Source: Janibacter cremeus
GTDB taxonomy: Bacteria > Actinomycetota > Actinomycetes > Actinomycetales > Dermatophilaceae
Assembly (NCBI RefSeq): GCF_029395675.1
Contig: NZ_CP115184.1
Location: forward strand, 186,001 to 250,000
Length of the DNA stretch: 64,000 bases
Direction of reading: 5' to 3'
The position numbers and the translations under genes were made by a program. A model generated the notes under the pieces. It had not been told where the DNA came from, did not search any database, and saw only the letters and a list, made by a program, of their open reading frames with translations. This document shows, piece after piece, positions 39,980 to 49,227 of the stretch (positions are counted from its first letter, which is position 1; every line of letters starts with the position of its first letter).

Positions 39980-40477
39980 TCAGGCGGCGAGCGCCTTGGC
40001 CGTGGCGTCGTAGTCCGGCTCCTGGGTGATGTCGGGGACGAGCTCGGTATGGATGACGGTGCCGTCGGCGTCCAGGACGATGACCGAGCGGGCGAGCAGG
40101 CCCTCCATCGGCCCGTCCGCCATGGTCACGCCGTAGTCCTCGCCGAAGGAGGAGCGGAAGGCCGAGCCGACCTTGACGTCCTCGATGCCCTCCGCGCCGC
40201 AGAAGCGGGCCTGGGCGAAGGGGAGGTCCTTCGAGACGTTGACGACGGTGGTGTTGTCGAGGCTCGCGGCGAGCTCGTTGAACTTGCGCACGCTCGCGGC
40301 GCAGACGCCGGTGTCGATGCTCGGGAAGATGTTGAGGACGACGCGGCCGGACACGTCGGCGCTGGTCAGCGCGGACAGGCCGTCGCCGACGAGGTCGAAG
40401 GCCGGAGCGCTGTCGCCGGGAGCCGGCAGCTCGCCGACCGTGTTGACGGGGTTGCCCTTGAATGCAGTGGTAGCCAT
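39980..40477 (-). CDS. tpx: thiol peroxidase Tpx (atypical 2-Cys peroxiredoxin)
   Basis: 165 residues. Reduces hydrogen peroxide and alkyl hydroperoxides with thioredoxin. Peroxidatic Cys in [17 protein letters not shown] (residue near 60) and resolving Cys in [18 protein letters not shown] (near 94) have the Tpx spacing. The start [11 protein letters not shown] is typical of the family. Upstream on this strand TAGGCA lies 6 bases from the ATG. The gene is single, convergent with the helicase. Confidence 0.94.
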   Translation of the reverse strand: MATTAFKGNPVNTVGELPAPGDSAPAFDLVGDGLSALTSADVSGRVVLNIFPSIDTGVCAASVRKFNELAASLDNTTVVNVSKDLPFAQARFCGAEGIEDVKVGSAFRSSFGEDYGVTMADGPMEGLLARSVIVLDADGTVIHTELVPDITQEPDYDATAKALAA

Positions 40478-40551
40478 ACCCCATGCCTACACGTTCCGCG
40501 CTCCACTGTCTGCATCGGACCGCCATCCGGCCGGTGGTCGGCGGCGGCGCG

Positions 40552-40995
40552 TCAGCCCGGCAGTGGCCCCGGGCCCACGACCTGCTCCGCGTGCCCGTCG
40601 GCGCGCAGCCGGGAGCGCAGGCGCTCCGCGGCCTCCTCGAAGCGCTCGTCGGGCACGTCCCGCATGACCCGGCTCGGGTCGAAGTCCTGGTGCGACCAGG
40701 CCGGCCAGATGTGCACGTGCAGGTGCGCCACCTCGAAGCCCTCGAGCATCATCCCGATCCGGGGCGCGGCCCACTCCGCCTGCTGGGCACGACCGATGAC
40801 CTGCGCGACGTGCTGGACGTGGGCCCACGTGTCGGCGTCGGCCTCCGTCCACTGCGCGATCTCCTCGCGGCTGACGACCATGACGTGTCCGTCGGCCATC
40901 GGCTCGATGGTCAGGAAGGCCACGCAGGTCGCGTCCGACCAGACGAAGCGTCCGGGGATCTCGCCGGTGATGATCTTGGTGAAGAGAGTCGCCAT
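40552..40995 (-). CDS. HIT family protein (nucleotide hydrolase/transferase)
   Basis: 147 residues. Histidine-triad protein with HLHVHIWPAW near residue 97-106, plus FTKIITGEIPGRFVWSD and GHVMVVSREEIAQWTE typical of bacterial HIT (Hint-like) hydrolases of nucleotide phosphoramidates or dinucleotides. ATG 40995 (MATLFTK) fits the family; a longer frame to 41025 overlaps the divergent gene. TAGGCT on this strand is 7 bases upstream, so the message is likely leaderless. Confidence 0.9.
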   Translation of the reverse strand: MATLFTKIITGEIPGRFVWSDATCVAFLTIEPMADGHVMVVSREEIAQWTEADADTWAHVQHVAQVIGRAQQAEWAAPRIGMMLEGFEVAHLHVHIWPAWSHQDFDPSRVMRDVPDERFEEAAERLRSRLRADGHAEQVVGPGPLPG

Positions 40996-41002
40996 GCCGC
41001 CA

Positions 41003-41012
41003 AGCCTAGGGT
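41003..41012. promoter_or_regulatory. interlocked divergent -10 boxes (HIT / nitrilase)
   Basis: The 23-bp gap between the two start codons contains TAGGCT on the minus strand (41008-41003) and TAGGGT on the plus strand (41007-41012), overlapping at the central TA. Each is 6-7 bases from its own ATG. Confidence 0.5.
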
Positions 41013-41018
41013 GGAGGC

Positions 41019-41825
41019 ATGGCACCTGACTCCCTTCGCCTGGCCGGTGCGCAGTTCACCGCCACCGGTGACCCGACCGAGAACCTGCGCACGATCGCTG
41101 ACCTGACCGCGCGCGCGGCCGAGCGGGGTGCCCGCCTCGTGGTGCACCCGGAGGCGGCGATGGCCTCCTTCGCCGGGCGCCTCGACACGATCGCCGAGCC
41201 CCTCGACGGGCCCTTCGCCGACGGGGTGCGGGCGCTCGCGCTCGAGCACGACGTGACCCTGGTCGTCGGGATGTTCACCCCCGCGGACGCGATCACCACG
41301 CAGGACGGGAAGGACCGCTCCCGGGTGCACAACACCCTCCTGGTCACCGGGCCCGGGACGGCGGAGACGATCTACCGCAAGATCCACCTGTACGACGCCT
41401 TCGGCACCACGGAGTCCGACACCGTCGCTCCCGGCGACGAGGTCGTCACCGTCGACGTCGACGGATGGAGGGTGGGACTCTCGACCTGCTACGACGTGCG
41501 ATTCGGCGAGCACTTCACCGAGCTGGGGCGTCGCGGTGCCGAGCTCGTCGTGCTGCCCGCCTCGTGGGGCGACGGGCCGGGGAAGGCCTCGCAGTGGGAC
41601 CTGCTCACCCGCGCCCGCGCCCACGACGCCCAGGCCTGGCTGCTCGCCGTCGGCCAGGCGTGGACGAAGTACGCGGTCTCCGGGCCCCTGGGCATCGGCC
41701 GCTCGGTCCTGGCCGACCCGACCGGCGAGGTGCGCGCCCGCCTCGGCGGGGGAGAGGACGTGCTCGTGGCCGAGATCGACCGCGCCACCGTCGAGCGGAC
41801 CCGCGCCACCGTCCCGGTCCTCTGA
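41019..41825 (+). CDS. carbon-nitrogen hydrolase (nitrilase superfamily amidase)
   Basis: 268 residues. Glu-Lys-Cys triad visible: Glu in VVHPEAAMASF (near 46), Lys in YRKIHLYDAF (near 125) and Cys in GLSTCYDVRFGEHF (near 157). The KIHLYDAFG and VDGWRVGLSTCYDVRF text is close to actinobacterial omega-amidase/deaminated-glutathione amidase (Nit1-like) proteins, but the exact substrate is not certain. ATG 41019 lies 6 bases after TAGGGT; GGAGG is also present 3 bases upstream. Confidence 0.9.
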   Translation: MAPDSLRLAGAQFTATGDPTENLRTIADLTARAAERGARLVVHPEAAMASFAGRLDTIAEPLDGPFADGVRALALEHDVTLVVGMFTPADAITTQDGKDRSRVHNTLLVTGPGTAETIYRKIHLYDAFGTTESDTVAPGDEVVTVDVDGWRVGLSTCYDVRFGEHFTELGRRGAELVVLPASWGDGPGKASQWDLLTRARAHDAQAWLLAVGQAWTKYAVSGPLGIGRSVLADPTGEVRARLGGGEDVLVAEIDRATVERTRATVPVL

Positions 41826-41830
41826 AAGTT

Positions 41831-41935
41831 ACTCGCGGGTGCGACGTGCACTCGCATGACGCGGCCTCGGGCGGGGCCCAGTAACAAGAGCGGCGCTGCC
41901 CCTCGTCTCGGCAAGTGCACGTCATACCCGCGAGT
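41831..41935. repeat. 105-bp palindromic element, left copy
   Basis: Arms 41831-41852 and 41914-41935 match in 20 of 22 positions as inverted repeats (actcgcgggt, then gacgtgcact). The 61-bp spacer is not shared with the right copy at 42889-42994. The stop codon and last two sense codons of the DUF559 gene lie inside the right arm. Confidence 0.85.
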
Positions 41936-42881
41936 CACGATGGGCGAGCGTGCGGAGGACGATGTCGCGCACCCACTCCGGATGGTTCATCACGCGGTCC
42001 CAGCTGAAACGGAGCACCAGCCAACCGTCTGCGGTCAGTCGGTCGTAGCGGATGCAGTCCTTCTCGAGTGCCTCTCGGCTGCCGTGCCACTCGAAGGAGT
42101 CCGCCTCCAGCACGATCTTCACCCGCTCGTCTGCGAGGTCGACGATGCCGATCGGGCCAAGTTCATCGCGGATATTCACCTGGGGCTCGACGATGAGACC
42201 GGGGATGTCCGAGACGATCCAGCGCAGGACCGACTCGAAGGGATTGGCTGCGTGCGGGCTCGCCGCCCGGACCAGACCCTCGACCTTGCGGCGGTATCGC
42301 AGCGGTAGACCGGACGCGGCCAAGAGCAGTTCGTCGCGGTCCACTGCTCCCTCGCGCAAGGCGGAGTCGAGGACCGCAACGGCCTCGTCGGCAGGTAGGA
42401 GACTGGCGCAGTCCAGCGCTGTCCGGACCCGGGAAGTCACCCAACCGTCCTCGCGGTCGTCGGGTGGCACGGCTCGGAAGCGCACATCGAAGGTGCGCAG
42501 CACACGGGGCGGAACCTTGCGATTGCGCGGAACGGCGACCTGCGGCTTGGTGGGGACCCACTTCATCGGCCAACCCCACCGGGCCGCGGCCGTCAGGAGG
42601 ATGGCCGTCCCCGTCACCTCGTGCGCTGCCCGTCTGCCGGCCGCGGCCAGATCCGCCAGTTCCGCGCGCTCCCTCGTCCAGGCGGGGACGGGCAGGGCGT
42701 ATCGGCCACGTGCCGGTCGGCGCACCGCCCCCCGGTTGAGGGCCTGACGCAACTCGTACTCGGTGACGTACCTCAGCAGCTCGGCGCGGGAGGCACCCCC
42801 GCCGAGCTCGGCAAGGACCTCCTGCACCGGCACGTCCAGCATCCTCGTGGTCCGGCGTCCTGCGTGCCGATGGTCGTCCAC
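41922..42881 (-). CDS. DUF559 (PD-(D/E)XK / Vsr-like) domain protein with AbiEi-like N-terminal region
   Basis: 319 residues from GTG 42881, or 306 from ATG 42842 (MLDVPVQEVLAELGG; ACGAGG directly upstream). The N-terminal ~75 residues (SRAELLRYVTEYELRQALNRGAVRRPARGRYAL) look like the winged-helix of AbiEi-type antitoxins. The C-terminal ~85 residues have the DUF559 endonuclease pattern: VDLADERVKIVLEADSFEWHG, KDCIRYDRLTADGWLVLRFSWDRV, with candidate catalytic Asp, Glu-x-Asp and Lys/Asp. The gene is enclosed between two near-identical palindromic elements that touch both its ends. Such proteins recur in actinobacteria without an established function; I infer a nuclease. Confidence 0.8.
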   Translation of the reverse strand: MDDHRHAGRRTTRMLDVPVQEVLAELGGGASRAELLRYVTEYELRQALNRGAVRRPARGRYALPVPAWTRERAELADLAAAGRRAAHEVTGTAILLTAAARWGWPMKWVPTKPQVAVPRNRKVPPRVLRTFDVRFRAVPPDDREDGWVTSRVRTALDCASLLPADEAVAVLDSALREGAVDRDELLLAASGLPLRYRRKVEGLVRAASPHAANPFESVLRWIVSDIPGLIVEPQVNIRDELGPIGIVDLADERVKIVLEADSFEWHGSREALEKDCIRYDRLTADGWLVLRFSWDRVMNHPEWVRDIVLRTLAHRDSRV

Positions 42882-42888
42882 AGAGCCG

Positions 42889-42994
42889 ACTCGCGGGTAC
42901 GACGTGCACTTGCAGTCGCGATGTGCCCAGGCACCCGCGTGGACGGGCGCAGGTCGACACCAGGGTCAGGGAAGTGCCCGTCGTACCCGCGAGT
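42889..42994. repeat. 106-bp palindromic element, right copy
   Basis: Arms 42889-42911 and 42972-42994 match in 22 of 23 positions as inverted repeats (actcgcgggtacgacg, then gcactt). Spacer 60 bp. Starts 8 bp upstream of the DUF559 GTG. Same arm sequence and geometry as 41831-41935. Confidence 0.85.
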
Positions 42995-43079
42995 AGCCAC
43001 GGGGGCCGGCACGAAGGTACAGGCGAGCGGTCCCCCTGCCCCGGGACGACCGGGGGCGGGGTCGTGCCCCGCCGACTCA

Positions 43080-43085
43080 TAGACT
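43080..43085 (+). promoter_or_regulatory. -10-like box of gatCAB
   Basis: TAGACT, 7 bases before the gatC ATG; leaderless geometry. Confidence 0.5.
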
Positions 43086-43092
43086 GTCCGGC

Positions 43093-43389
43093 ATGGCAGA
43101 CCTCTCCCGTGACGACGTGGCCCACCTGGCGTCGCTGGCCCGCATCGACCTCACCGACGCCGAGCTCGACACGATGGTCGGTGAGCTCGGCCAGATCATC
43201 TCCTCCGTGGAGGCGGTGCAGCAGGCGCCGATCGGGGCCGTCGAGCCGATGAGCCACCCCATGCCGATCACCAACGTCACCCGTCCGGACGTGGTTCGTC
43301 CGTCGCTGACCCCCGAGGAAGCCCTCGCCGGCGCGCCTGACTCGGAGCTGTCACGCTTCGCCGTGCCGCGCATCCTCACCGAAGACTGA
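43093..43389 (+). CDS. gatC: Asp-tRNA(Asn)/Glu-tRNA(Gln) amidotransferase subunit C
   Basis: 98 residues. Small wrapping subunit of GatCAB, which converts misacylated Glu-tRNA(Gln) and Asp-tRNA(Asn). Family features: [39 protein letters not shown], and the extended C-terminal arm with [16 protein letters not shown] and a final [10 protein letters not shown]. First gene of gatCAB with a probable leaderless start at 43093. Confidence 0.95.
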   Translation: MADLSRDDVAHLASLARIDLTDAELDTMVGELGQIISSVEAVQQAPIGAVEPMSHPMPITNVTRPDVVRPSLTPEEALAGAPDSELSRFAVPRILTED

Positions 43390-43420
43390 CGACTGCCGAC
43401 CTCCCCGCGAAGGACCCCAC

Positions 43421-44935
43421 GTGAGTGACCCCACCCGCATGACCGCTGCCGCGCTCGCCGACGCGCTGGCTTCCGGTGACCTCTCCTCGGAGCAGGTCAC
43501 CCGCGCCCACCTCGACCGGATCGAGGGCGTGGACGAGACCATCGGCGCCTACCTGCACGTGTCGGGGGAGTCCGCCCTGGCCGAGGCCCGTGCCGTCGAC
43601 GAGCGCCGGGCGAAGGGGGAGGACCTCCACCGCCTCGCCGGCGTCCCGATCGCCGTCAAGGACGTGATGACCACGACCGGCATCCCCACGACCGCCGGGT
43701 CGAGGATGCTCGAGGGCTGGATCCCGCCCTACGACGCCACGGTCGTCGGCAAGCTCAAGGCGGCCGGCCTGCCGATCCTCGGCAAGACCAACATGGACGA
43801 GTTCGCGATGGGCTCCTCGACGGAGCGCTCCGCCTTCGGCCTGACCCGCAACCCGTGGGACCTCGACCGCATCCCGGGTGGGTCCGGCGGCGGGTCGAGC
43901 GCGGTCGTCTCGTCCTGGCAGGCCCCCTTCGCCACCGGCACCGACACCGGTGGCTCGATCCGCCAGCCGGCCGCCCTGACCGGCTCGGTCGGCGTCAAGC
44001 CGACCTACGGCGCGATATCGCGCTACGGGCTCATCGCGATGGCCTCCTCCCTGGACCAGGCGGGCCCGTGCGCCCGCACCGTCCTCGACACCGCGCTGCT
44101 GCACGAGGTCATGGCCGGGCACGACCCGCTCGACTCGACCTCGATCGACGCCCCCGTCCCCGACGTCGTCGGCGCCGCCCGTCGTGCGGACGTCGCGGGG
44201 ATGAGGGTCGGCATCGTCAAGGAGCTGACCGGGGAGGGCTTCGCGCCCCAGGTCCAGGCCCGCTTCGACGAGGCCGTGCAGCACCTGGTCGACGCCGGAG
44301 CCGAGGTCGTCGAGGTCTCCTGCCCCAACTTCGTCTACGCACTCGGGGCGTACTACCTGATCATGCCGAGCGAGGCGAGCAGCAACCTCGCCCGCTTCGA
44401 CGCCATGCGCTACGGCCTGCGCGTCGCCCCGGAGGGTGTCGACGCCCCCAGCGCCGAGCAGGTCATGGCGGCCAGCCGCGATGCCGGCTTCGGTGACGAG
44501 GTCAAGCGCCGGATCATCCTGGGCACCTACGCCCTCTCCTCCGGCTACTACGACGCCTACTACGGCAGCGCGCAGAAGGTGCGCCGGCTCATCGCCGACG
44601 ACTTCGCCACGGCATTCGAGGTCGCCGACGTGCTCGTCAGCCCGACCGCGCCGACCACGGCCTTCCGCTTCGGCGAGAAGACCGACGACCCGATGGCCAT
44701 GTACCGCGGGGACATCGCGACCATCCCGGCCAACCTCGCGGGCATCCCCGGCATGTCCCTGCCGAGCGGTCTCGCCGAGGACGGCCTGCCCGCGGGCTTC
44801 CAGGTCCTCGCCCCGGCGATGGCCGATGACCGCCTGTACACCGTCGGCGCCGCCCTCGAGCAGCGCCTCGTCTCCGCCTGGGGTGGCCACCTGCTCGAGC
44901 AGGTCCCCGAGCTGGCGACCACGAAGGGAGCCTGA
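43421..44935 (+). CDS. gatA: amidotransferase subunit A (amidase)
   Basis: 504 residues. Glutaminase subunit producing ammonia for GatB. Amidase-signature triad is visible: Lys in IAVKDVMTT (near 78), cis-Ser in [13 protein letters not shown] and nucleophile Ser in [16 protein letters not shown]. Length is normal. GTG start at 43421 has GCGAAGGA 7-8 bases upstream. Spaced 31 bases after gatC and 2 bases before gatB. Confidence 0.96.
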   Translation: MSDPTRMTAAALADALASGDLSSEQVTRAHLDRIEGVDETIGAYLHVSGESALAEARAVDERRAKGEDLHRLAGVPIAVKDVMTTTGIPTTAGSRMLEGWIPPYDATVVGKLKAAGLPILGKTNMDEFAMGSSTERSAFGLTRNPWDLDRIPGGSGGGSSAVVSSWQAPFATGTDTGGSIRQPAALTGSVGVKPTYGAISRYGLIAMASSLDQAGPCARTVLDTALLHEVMAGHDPLDSTSIDAPVPDVVGAARRADVAGMRVGIVKELTGEGFAPQVQARFDEAVQHLVDAGAEVVEVSCPNFVYALGAYYLIMPSEASSNLARFDAMRYGLRVAPEGVDAPSAEQVMAASRDAGFGDEVKRRIILGTYALSSGYYDAYYGSAQKVRRLIADDFATAFEVADVLVSPTAPTTAFRFGEKTDDPMAMYRGDIATIPANLAGIPGMSLPSGLAEDGLPAGFQVLAPAMADDRLYTVGAALEQRLVSAWGGHLLEQVPELATTKGA

Positions 44936-44937
44936 CC

Positions 44938-46512
44938 ATGGCGACGACCACGACCGACGACGTCCTCGACTACGACGAGGCCCTGAGCACCTTCGACCCG
45001 GTGATGGGCCTGGAGGTCCACGTCGAGCTCGGCACGAGGACCAAGATGTTCTGCGGCTGCGCCACCGGCTTCGGTGCCGAGCCCAACACCCAGGTGTGCC
45101 CGGTCTGCCTCGGCCTGCCCGGCGCCCTGCCGGTGGTCAACGAGACCGGCGTCGAGTCGGCGATCCGGATCGGCCTGGCCCTCAACTGCGAGATCGCCCG
45201 CTGGTGCCGCTTCGCCCGGAAGAACTACTTCTACCCGGACATGCCGAAGAACTTCCAGACCTCCCAGTACGACGAGCCGATCGCCTTCGACGGCTACCTC
45301 GACGTGGAGATCCCGGCCCGGTCCGGCGAGGGCAGCGAGGTCTTCAGGGTGGAGATCGAGCGGGCCCACATGGAGGAGGACACCGGCAAGAGCATGCACA
45401 TCGGCGGCTCCACCGGGCGCATCCAGGGCGCGGAGTACTCGCTGCTGGACTTCAACCGCGCCGGCATCCCGCTCATCGAGATCGTCACCAAGCCGATCGT
45501 CGGTGCGGGCGACCGCGCCCCCGAGGTGGCCAGGGCCTACGTCTCCGCCCTGCGCGACCTGCTGCGCGCGCTCGACGTCTCCGACGTGAAGATGGAGCAG
45601 GGCTCCATGCGGTGCGACGTCAACCTCTCCCTGCGCGCGCGGGCCGGTGACGGCGCCGCGTCCGCCGAGCAGCTCCAGGTCCCGCTCGGCACCCGCTCGG
45701 AGACCAAGAACGTCAACTCCCTGCGCTCCGTCGAGCGTGCCGTGCGCTACGAGGTCTGCCGCCACGCCGCCGTCCTCAGCAGCGGCGGCTCGATCCTGCA
45801 GGAGACGCGTCACTGGCACGAGGACACCGGCATCACCACGGGCGGGCGCGAGAAGTCCGATGCGGAGGACTACCGGTACTTCCCCGAGCCGGACCTCGTG
45901 CCCGTCGCCCCGCCCCGCGAGCGCGTCGAGCAGCTGCGGGCGACCCTGCCCGAGCCCCCCGCGGAGCGCCGCAAGCGGCTGCAGGAGGAGTGGGGCTACT
46001 CCGACCTGGAGATGCGCGACGTGCTCAACGCCGGCGCCAGCGGGCTGATCGAGACCACCGTCGCCGCCGGTGCGAAGCCGCAGGCCGCCCGCAAGTGGTG
46101 GCTCGGCGAGCCCTCCCGGCGCGCCAACGAGGCGGGCACCGATCTCGTCGGCTACGCCGAGCAGGTCGGGCTGAGGCCGGAGCACGTCGCCGAGCTCGAG
46201 TCGATGGTCGGTGCCGGTCGGCTCAACGACAAGATGGCCCGCCAGGTCCTCGAGGGCGTCCTCGACGGCGAAGGGGGACCGACCCAGGTCGCCGACGCCC
46301 GCGGACTCGAGCTCGTCCAGGACGACGGTGCCCTCGAGGGCGCGGTCGAGACGGTCATCGCGAACAACCCCGACATCGCCGAGAAGATCCGCGGCGGCAA
46401 GGTCCAGGCCGCCGGTGCGCTCATCGGCCAGGTCATGAAGGAGATGAAGGGCCAGGCCGACGCCGGCAAGGCCCGCGCGCTCATCCTGGCCAAGCTCGGC
46501 GTCGAGGGCTGA
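44938..46512 (+). CDS. gatB: amidotransferase subunit B
   Basis: 524 residues. Kinase/transamidase subunit that activates the misacylated tRNA with ATP. Contains [18 protein letters not shown] with the zinc Cys pair, [44 protein letters not shown], and [17 protein letters not shown]; the helical and YqeY-like tail domain (residues ~400-524) is complete. ATG 44938 follows AAGGGAG. Last gene of gatCAB. Confidence 0.96.
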   Translation: MATTTTDDVLDYDEALSTFDPVMGLEVHVELGTRTKMFCGCATGFGAEPNTQVCPVCLGLPGALPVVNETGVESAIRIGLALNCEIARWCRFARKNYFYPDMPKNFQTSQYDEPIAFDGYLDVEIPARSGEGSEVFRVEIERAHMEEDTGKSMHIGGSTGRIQGAEYSLLDFNRAGIPLIEIVTKPIVGAGDRAPEVARAYVSALRDLLRALDVSDVKMEQGSMRCDVNLSLRARAGDGAASAEQLQVPLGTRSETKNVNSLRSVERAVRYEVCRHAAVLSSGGSILQETRHWHEDTGITTGGREKSDAEDYRYFPEPDLVPVAPPRERVEQLRATLPEPPAERRKRLQEEWGYSDLEMRDVLNAGASGLIETTVAAGAKPQAARKWWLGEPSRRANEAGTDLVGYAEQVGLRPEHVAELESMVGAGRLNDKMARQVLEGVLDGEGGPTQVADARGLELVQDDGALEGAVETVIANNPDIAEKIRGGKVQAAGALIGQVMKEMKGQADAGKARALILAKLGVEG

Positions 46513-46542
46513 CCGCGCGTCCCCCTCCAGGGGGAAGAGCGT

Positions 46543-46548
46543 TACGGT
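46543..46548 (+). promoter_or_regulatory. -10-like box of the hydroxyacid dehydrogenase gene
   Basis: TACGGT, 6 bases before the ATG at 46555; leaderless geometry. Confidence 0.5.
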
Positions 46549-46554
46549 CGGATC

Positions 46555-47469
46555 ATGCTGACCGTCTCCTTCCCTGACCAGACCTGGCTCGACGACGTGG
46601 GACCGATCGAGGGAGTGACCCCGGTCGTCTGGGACCCGACGCAGCCGCCCCCGGAGGAGGACGTCGAGGTCTTCGTCGCGCCGTACATGGCCCCCTCCGA
46701 GCAGATCGAGCCGGTGGGCGGCAAGCCGTCGGTGCGCTTCGTGCAGCTGCTCTCCGCCGGCCACGACGCCGCGCTGCCGGTGATCCCCGAGGGCGTCGCC
46801 CTGGCCAACGCGCAGGGCGTCCACGACGCGGCGACGGCCGAGCTCGCACTGACCCTCGTGCTCGCCTCCCAGCGCGGCATGGACGAGTTCGCCGCCGCCC
46901 AGGCGAAGGGGGAGTGGCTGCCCCGCCACTTCCGGCCGGGTCTGGCCGACAAGCGCGTCCTCGTCCTGGGCTACGGCTCGGTGGGCTCGGCGATCGTGCG
47001 GCGACTGGCCCCCTTCGAGGTGTCCGTGACCGCGGTGGCCTCACGGGCCCGTGGCGGGGACGACCTCGTCGACCGGGTCCACGGCATCGACGAGCTGCCC
47101 GACCTGCTGCCCGAGCAGGACATCGTGATCTCGGTGCTGCCGGGGACCGACGCGACGACGGGCATCCTCGGCGATGGGGTCCTCTCCTCCCTGGCCGACG
47201 ACACCCTCGTCGTCAACGTCGGGCGCGGTCCGGCACTGGACACCGAGGCGGCGCTGCGGCACACGGGCCGACTGCGCTTCGCGCTCGACGTGACCGATCC
47301 CGAGCCGCTGCCGTCCGACCACCCCCTGTGGAGCGAGCCCGGCGTGATCATCAGCCCGCACACCGGTGGGGTCACCGACGCCTTCCGGCCGCGGATGGTC
47401 GACCTGCTGCGTCGCCAGCTGCGCCTCCTGGCCGTGGGCGAGGAGCCGCTCAACGTCGTCGCGCGCTGA
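46555..47469 (+). CDS. D-2-hydroxyacid dehydrogenase family protein
   Basis: 304 residues. NAD(P)-binding motif LGYGSVGSAIVRRL (about 140-155); VNVGRGPALDTEAAL and the catalytic-His segment IISPHTGGVTDAF follow, with Glu in DVTDPEPLPSDHPLW. The catalytic-domain start is short and the Arg expected in VGRG-type motifs is retained. Related to phosphoglycerate/glyoxylate reductase proteins, substrate unknown. Starts 42 bases after gatB but behind its own promoter box. Confidence 0.88.
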   Translation: MLTVSFPDQTWLDDVGPIEGVTPVVWDPTQPPPEEDVEVFVAPYMAPSEQIEPVGGKPSVRFVQLLSAGHDAALPVIPEGVALANAQGVHDAATAELALTLVLASQRGMDEFAAAQAKGEWLPRHFRPGLADKRVLVLGYGSVGSAIVRRLAPFEVSVTAVASRARGGDDLVDRVHGIDELPDLLPEQDIVISVLPGTDATTGILGDGVLSSLADDTLVVNVGRGPALDTEAALRHTGRLRFALDVTDPEPLPSDHPLWSEPGVIISPHTGGVTDAFRPRMVDLLRRQLRLLAVGEEPLNVVAR

Positions 47470-47564
47470 CCCCCCGTCGGCGGATCCGAGGCCGCCGGGA
47501 CCCGAGATGGCCGCGGTTGGCGCGTGGGGTGGCAATCCATCGTGAGGCGCGCCACACTCGGATC

Positions 47565-48101
47565 ATGACGACGTCAGCAGAGGACCGCACCCTCGTCCTG
47601 CTGCGGCACGCCTCGGCCGAGTCCGCGGGTGCCGGTCAGGACGACCGTGAGCGCAGCCTGAGCGAGGCCGGGCGGACGGAGGCGCAGGCCATCGGCCACT
47701 GGCTCGTCGAGCAGGGCATCGGCTGCGACGAGGTCATGTGCTCACCCGCCCAGCGCACGCGCGAGACGATGGCCGAGCTCGCGGAGGCGGGATGCCCCGA
47801 GGCGGAGGTCCGGATCGAGCACCGGCTCTACAACGCCGGTGCCGAGGACGTCCTCGCCGTCGTGCACGAGGCCTCGGAGGACGCGAGCGTGCTCCTCGTC
47901 GTCGGGCACGCGCCGGGGCTGCCGGCGGCGACGAGCCTGCTGGCCGACGGGGAGGGGTCGGCCCCGGCCCACGAGCTGCTCGCCGAGGGCTTCCCGCCCG
48001 GCGCCGCCGCGGTGCTGCGCTTCTCCGGGCACTGGTCCGACCTGGCCTTCGACTCGGCCATGCTCGACCGCTTCCACGTGCCGGTCCTCACCTCGTCCTA
48101 G
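47565..48101 (+). CDS. histidine phosphatase family protein (SixA-like)
   Basis: 178 residues. Phosphohistidine phosphatase fold: LLRHASAES (RHG motif, catalytic His near residue 17), ERSLSEAGRTEAQAIGHWL, SPAQRTRETM with the second Arg, and VVGHAPGLPA with the second His. Short SixA-type proteins dephosphorylate histidine phosphotransfer proteins in enterobacteria; in actinobacteria the substrate is not known. CACACT, not a good TAnnnT, lies 6 bases upstream of the ATG. Confidence 0.88.
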   Translation: MTTSAEDRTLVLLRHASAESAGAGQDDRERSLSEAGRTEAQAIGHWLVEQGIGCDEVMCSPAQRTRETMAELAEAGCPEAEVRIEHRLYNAGAEDVLAVVHEASEDASVLLVVGHAPGLPAATSLLADGEGSAPAHELLAEGFPPGAAAVLRFSGHWSDLAFDSAMLDRFHVPVLTSS

Positions 48102-48165
48102 GGCTGCACCGCCGGCAGCTCGGGGTCTACATGAAGACGCCGGCCACCCGCACCCGGTGACATGG

Positions 48166-49113
48166 CTACCGACCGGGGGGACCCCCTTCGCCCGCGGTGT
48201 CGAGGACGAGGTGGCTGAAGGTGGCGGTCACCACCATCCCGACGCCCTCGTAGAGCGGCAGCGCGCCGGTGCGGGAGTCGGTGGCCAGACCGGCCCGGGG
48301 AAGTCCACGGCGCCGGCCCTCGACGAAGGAGTCCGCGAGCAGCGCCCGCCCGAGTCCCTCGCCACGCCGGTCGGTGCGGACCGCGAGCTGGTTGACCCAG
48401 ACCATCCCGTCCTCGCTCGCGGTGACCATCGCCGCGCCCACGACCTCGCCGGCACCGTCCCGGACCACCCGCCGCTGCCACGGCGCCGCGTCGTCGCCCT
48501 CGACGAACTCCGCGTGCCAGTCCGCGTAGGGCACCGGCTCCCGCTCCGGCCACACGCTGAAGGCGTCGTCGATGACCCGGTGGACCGCCGGCAGCTCGTC
48601 GTCGCGGGCCAGGTCGAGCACGTGGTCCTGGGGGAGTGGCTGGGTCGGGACGGTGCGGTCGGGGAGCAGCTCGAGCACCCACGCGTCGTACGTCGCCCGC
48701 GCACCGGCGGCGACGAGGAAGGCCTCCGCCGGGCTGCCGACGGGGACCGTCTGCCCCATCGTGGTCAGGCCCCGGGCGCTGGAGGCCGCGAGCAGCCACG
48801 CCACGAGCGCCGTCCCGAGACCACGACCGCGATGGTCGGCGGCGACGACCGCCTCCACCGACCCGCGGCCGGCGACCAGGGCTTGGGCGACGAGACGGTC
48901 GTCGGCCCAGACCGAGACCGAGTTCCGCTCCAGGTCGACGCTCGGGCGGCGCCACTCACCGAGGACGTCGACGAGCTCGGTCATCGGCTCGGCCAGCACC
49001 TCGCGCTCGTCGGCGCGCGCGAGTGCGGTGACCGCCTCGGCGTCGGCCGTGGTCAGCGGGCGGGCGGTGAGGTCGTCGGCGCCGGCCGGCAGGGCGAAGG
49101 CGATGCGCGTCAC
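48166..49113 (-). CDS. tandem GNAT N-acetyltransferase (MshD-like architecture)
   Basis: 315 residues with two GNAT domains. Acetyl-CoA motifs are VVAADHRGRGLGTALVAWLL in the first (about 90-110) and VRTDRRGEGLGRALLADSF in the second (about 245-265). Two-domain architecture and length resemble mycothiol synthase MshD and related actinobacterial proteins, but the substrate-binding details cannot be confirmed, so MshD itself is not claimed. GTG start at 49113. Divergent from the ilv leader. Confidence 0.82.
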   Translation of the reverse strand: MTRIAFALPAGADDLTARPLTTADAEAVTALARADEREVLAEPMTELVDVLGEWRRPSVDLERNSVSVWADDRLVAQALVAGRGSVEAVVAADHRGRGLGTALVAWLLAASSARGLTTMGQTVPVGSPAEAFLVAAGARATYDAWVLELLPDRTVPTQPLPQDHVLDLARDDELPAVHRVIDDAFSVWPEREPVPYADWHAEFVEGDDAAPWQRRVVRDGAGEVVGAAMVTASEDGMVWVNQLAVRTDRRGEGLGRALLADSFVEGRRRGLPRAGLATDSRTGALPLYEGVGMVVTATFSHLVLDTAGEGGPPGR

Positions 49114-49191
49114 CCCACCAGCGTGTCACCCGCGACCCCGTCGTGTCCCCTCCTTTTCGGTCTCGCATTCTGGACGGCTGTGTCTCAACCA

Positions 49192-49197
49192 TTGACA
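49192..49197 (+). promoter_or_regulatory. possible -35 hexamer of ilvBNC
   Basis: An exact TTGACA lies 36 bases before the leader-peptide start. No convincing TAnnnT sits at the right distance (AGAGTT near 49216 is the closest), so the promoter is tentative. Confidence 0.3.
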
Positions 49198-49227
49198 CAA
49201 ACCCGGCGCCGGGGGAGAGTTTGCGAC

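Noticed and set aside
48166..49113. Firm call as mycothiol synthase MshD
   Set aside because: Two GNAT domains and length agree, but acetyl-CoA motifs alone cannot distinguish MshD from related double-GNAT proteins.
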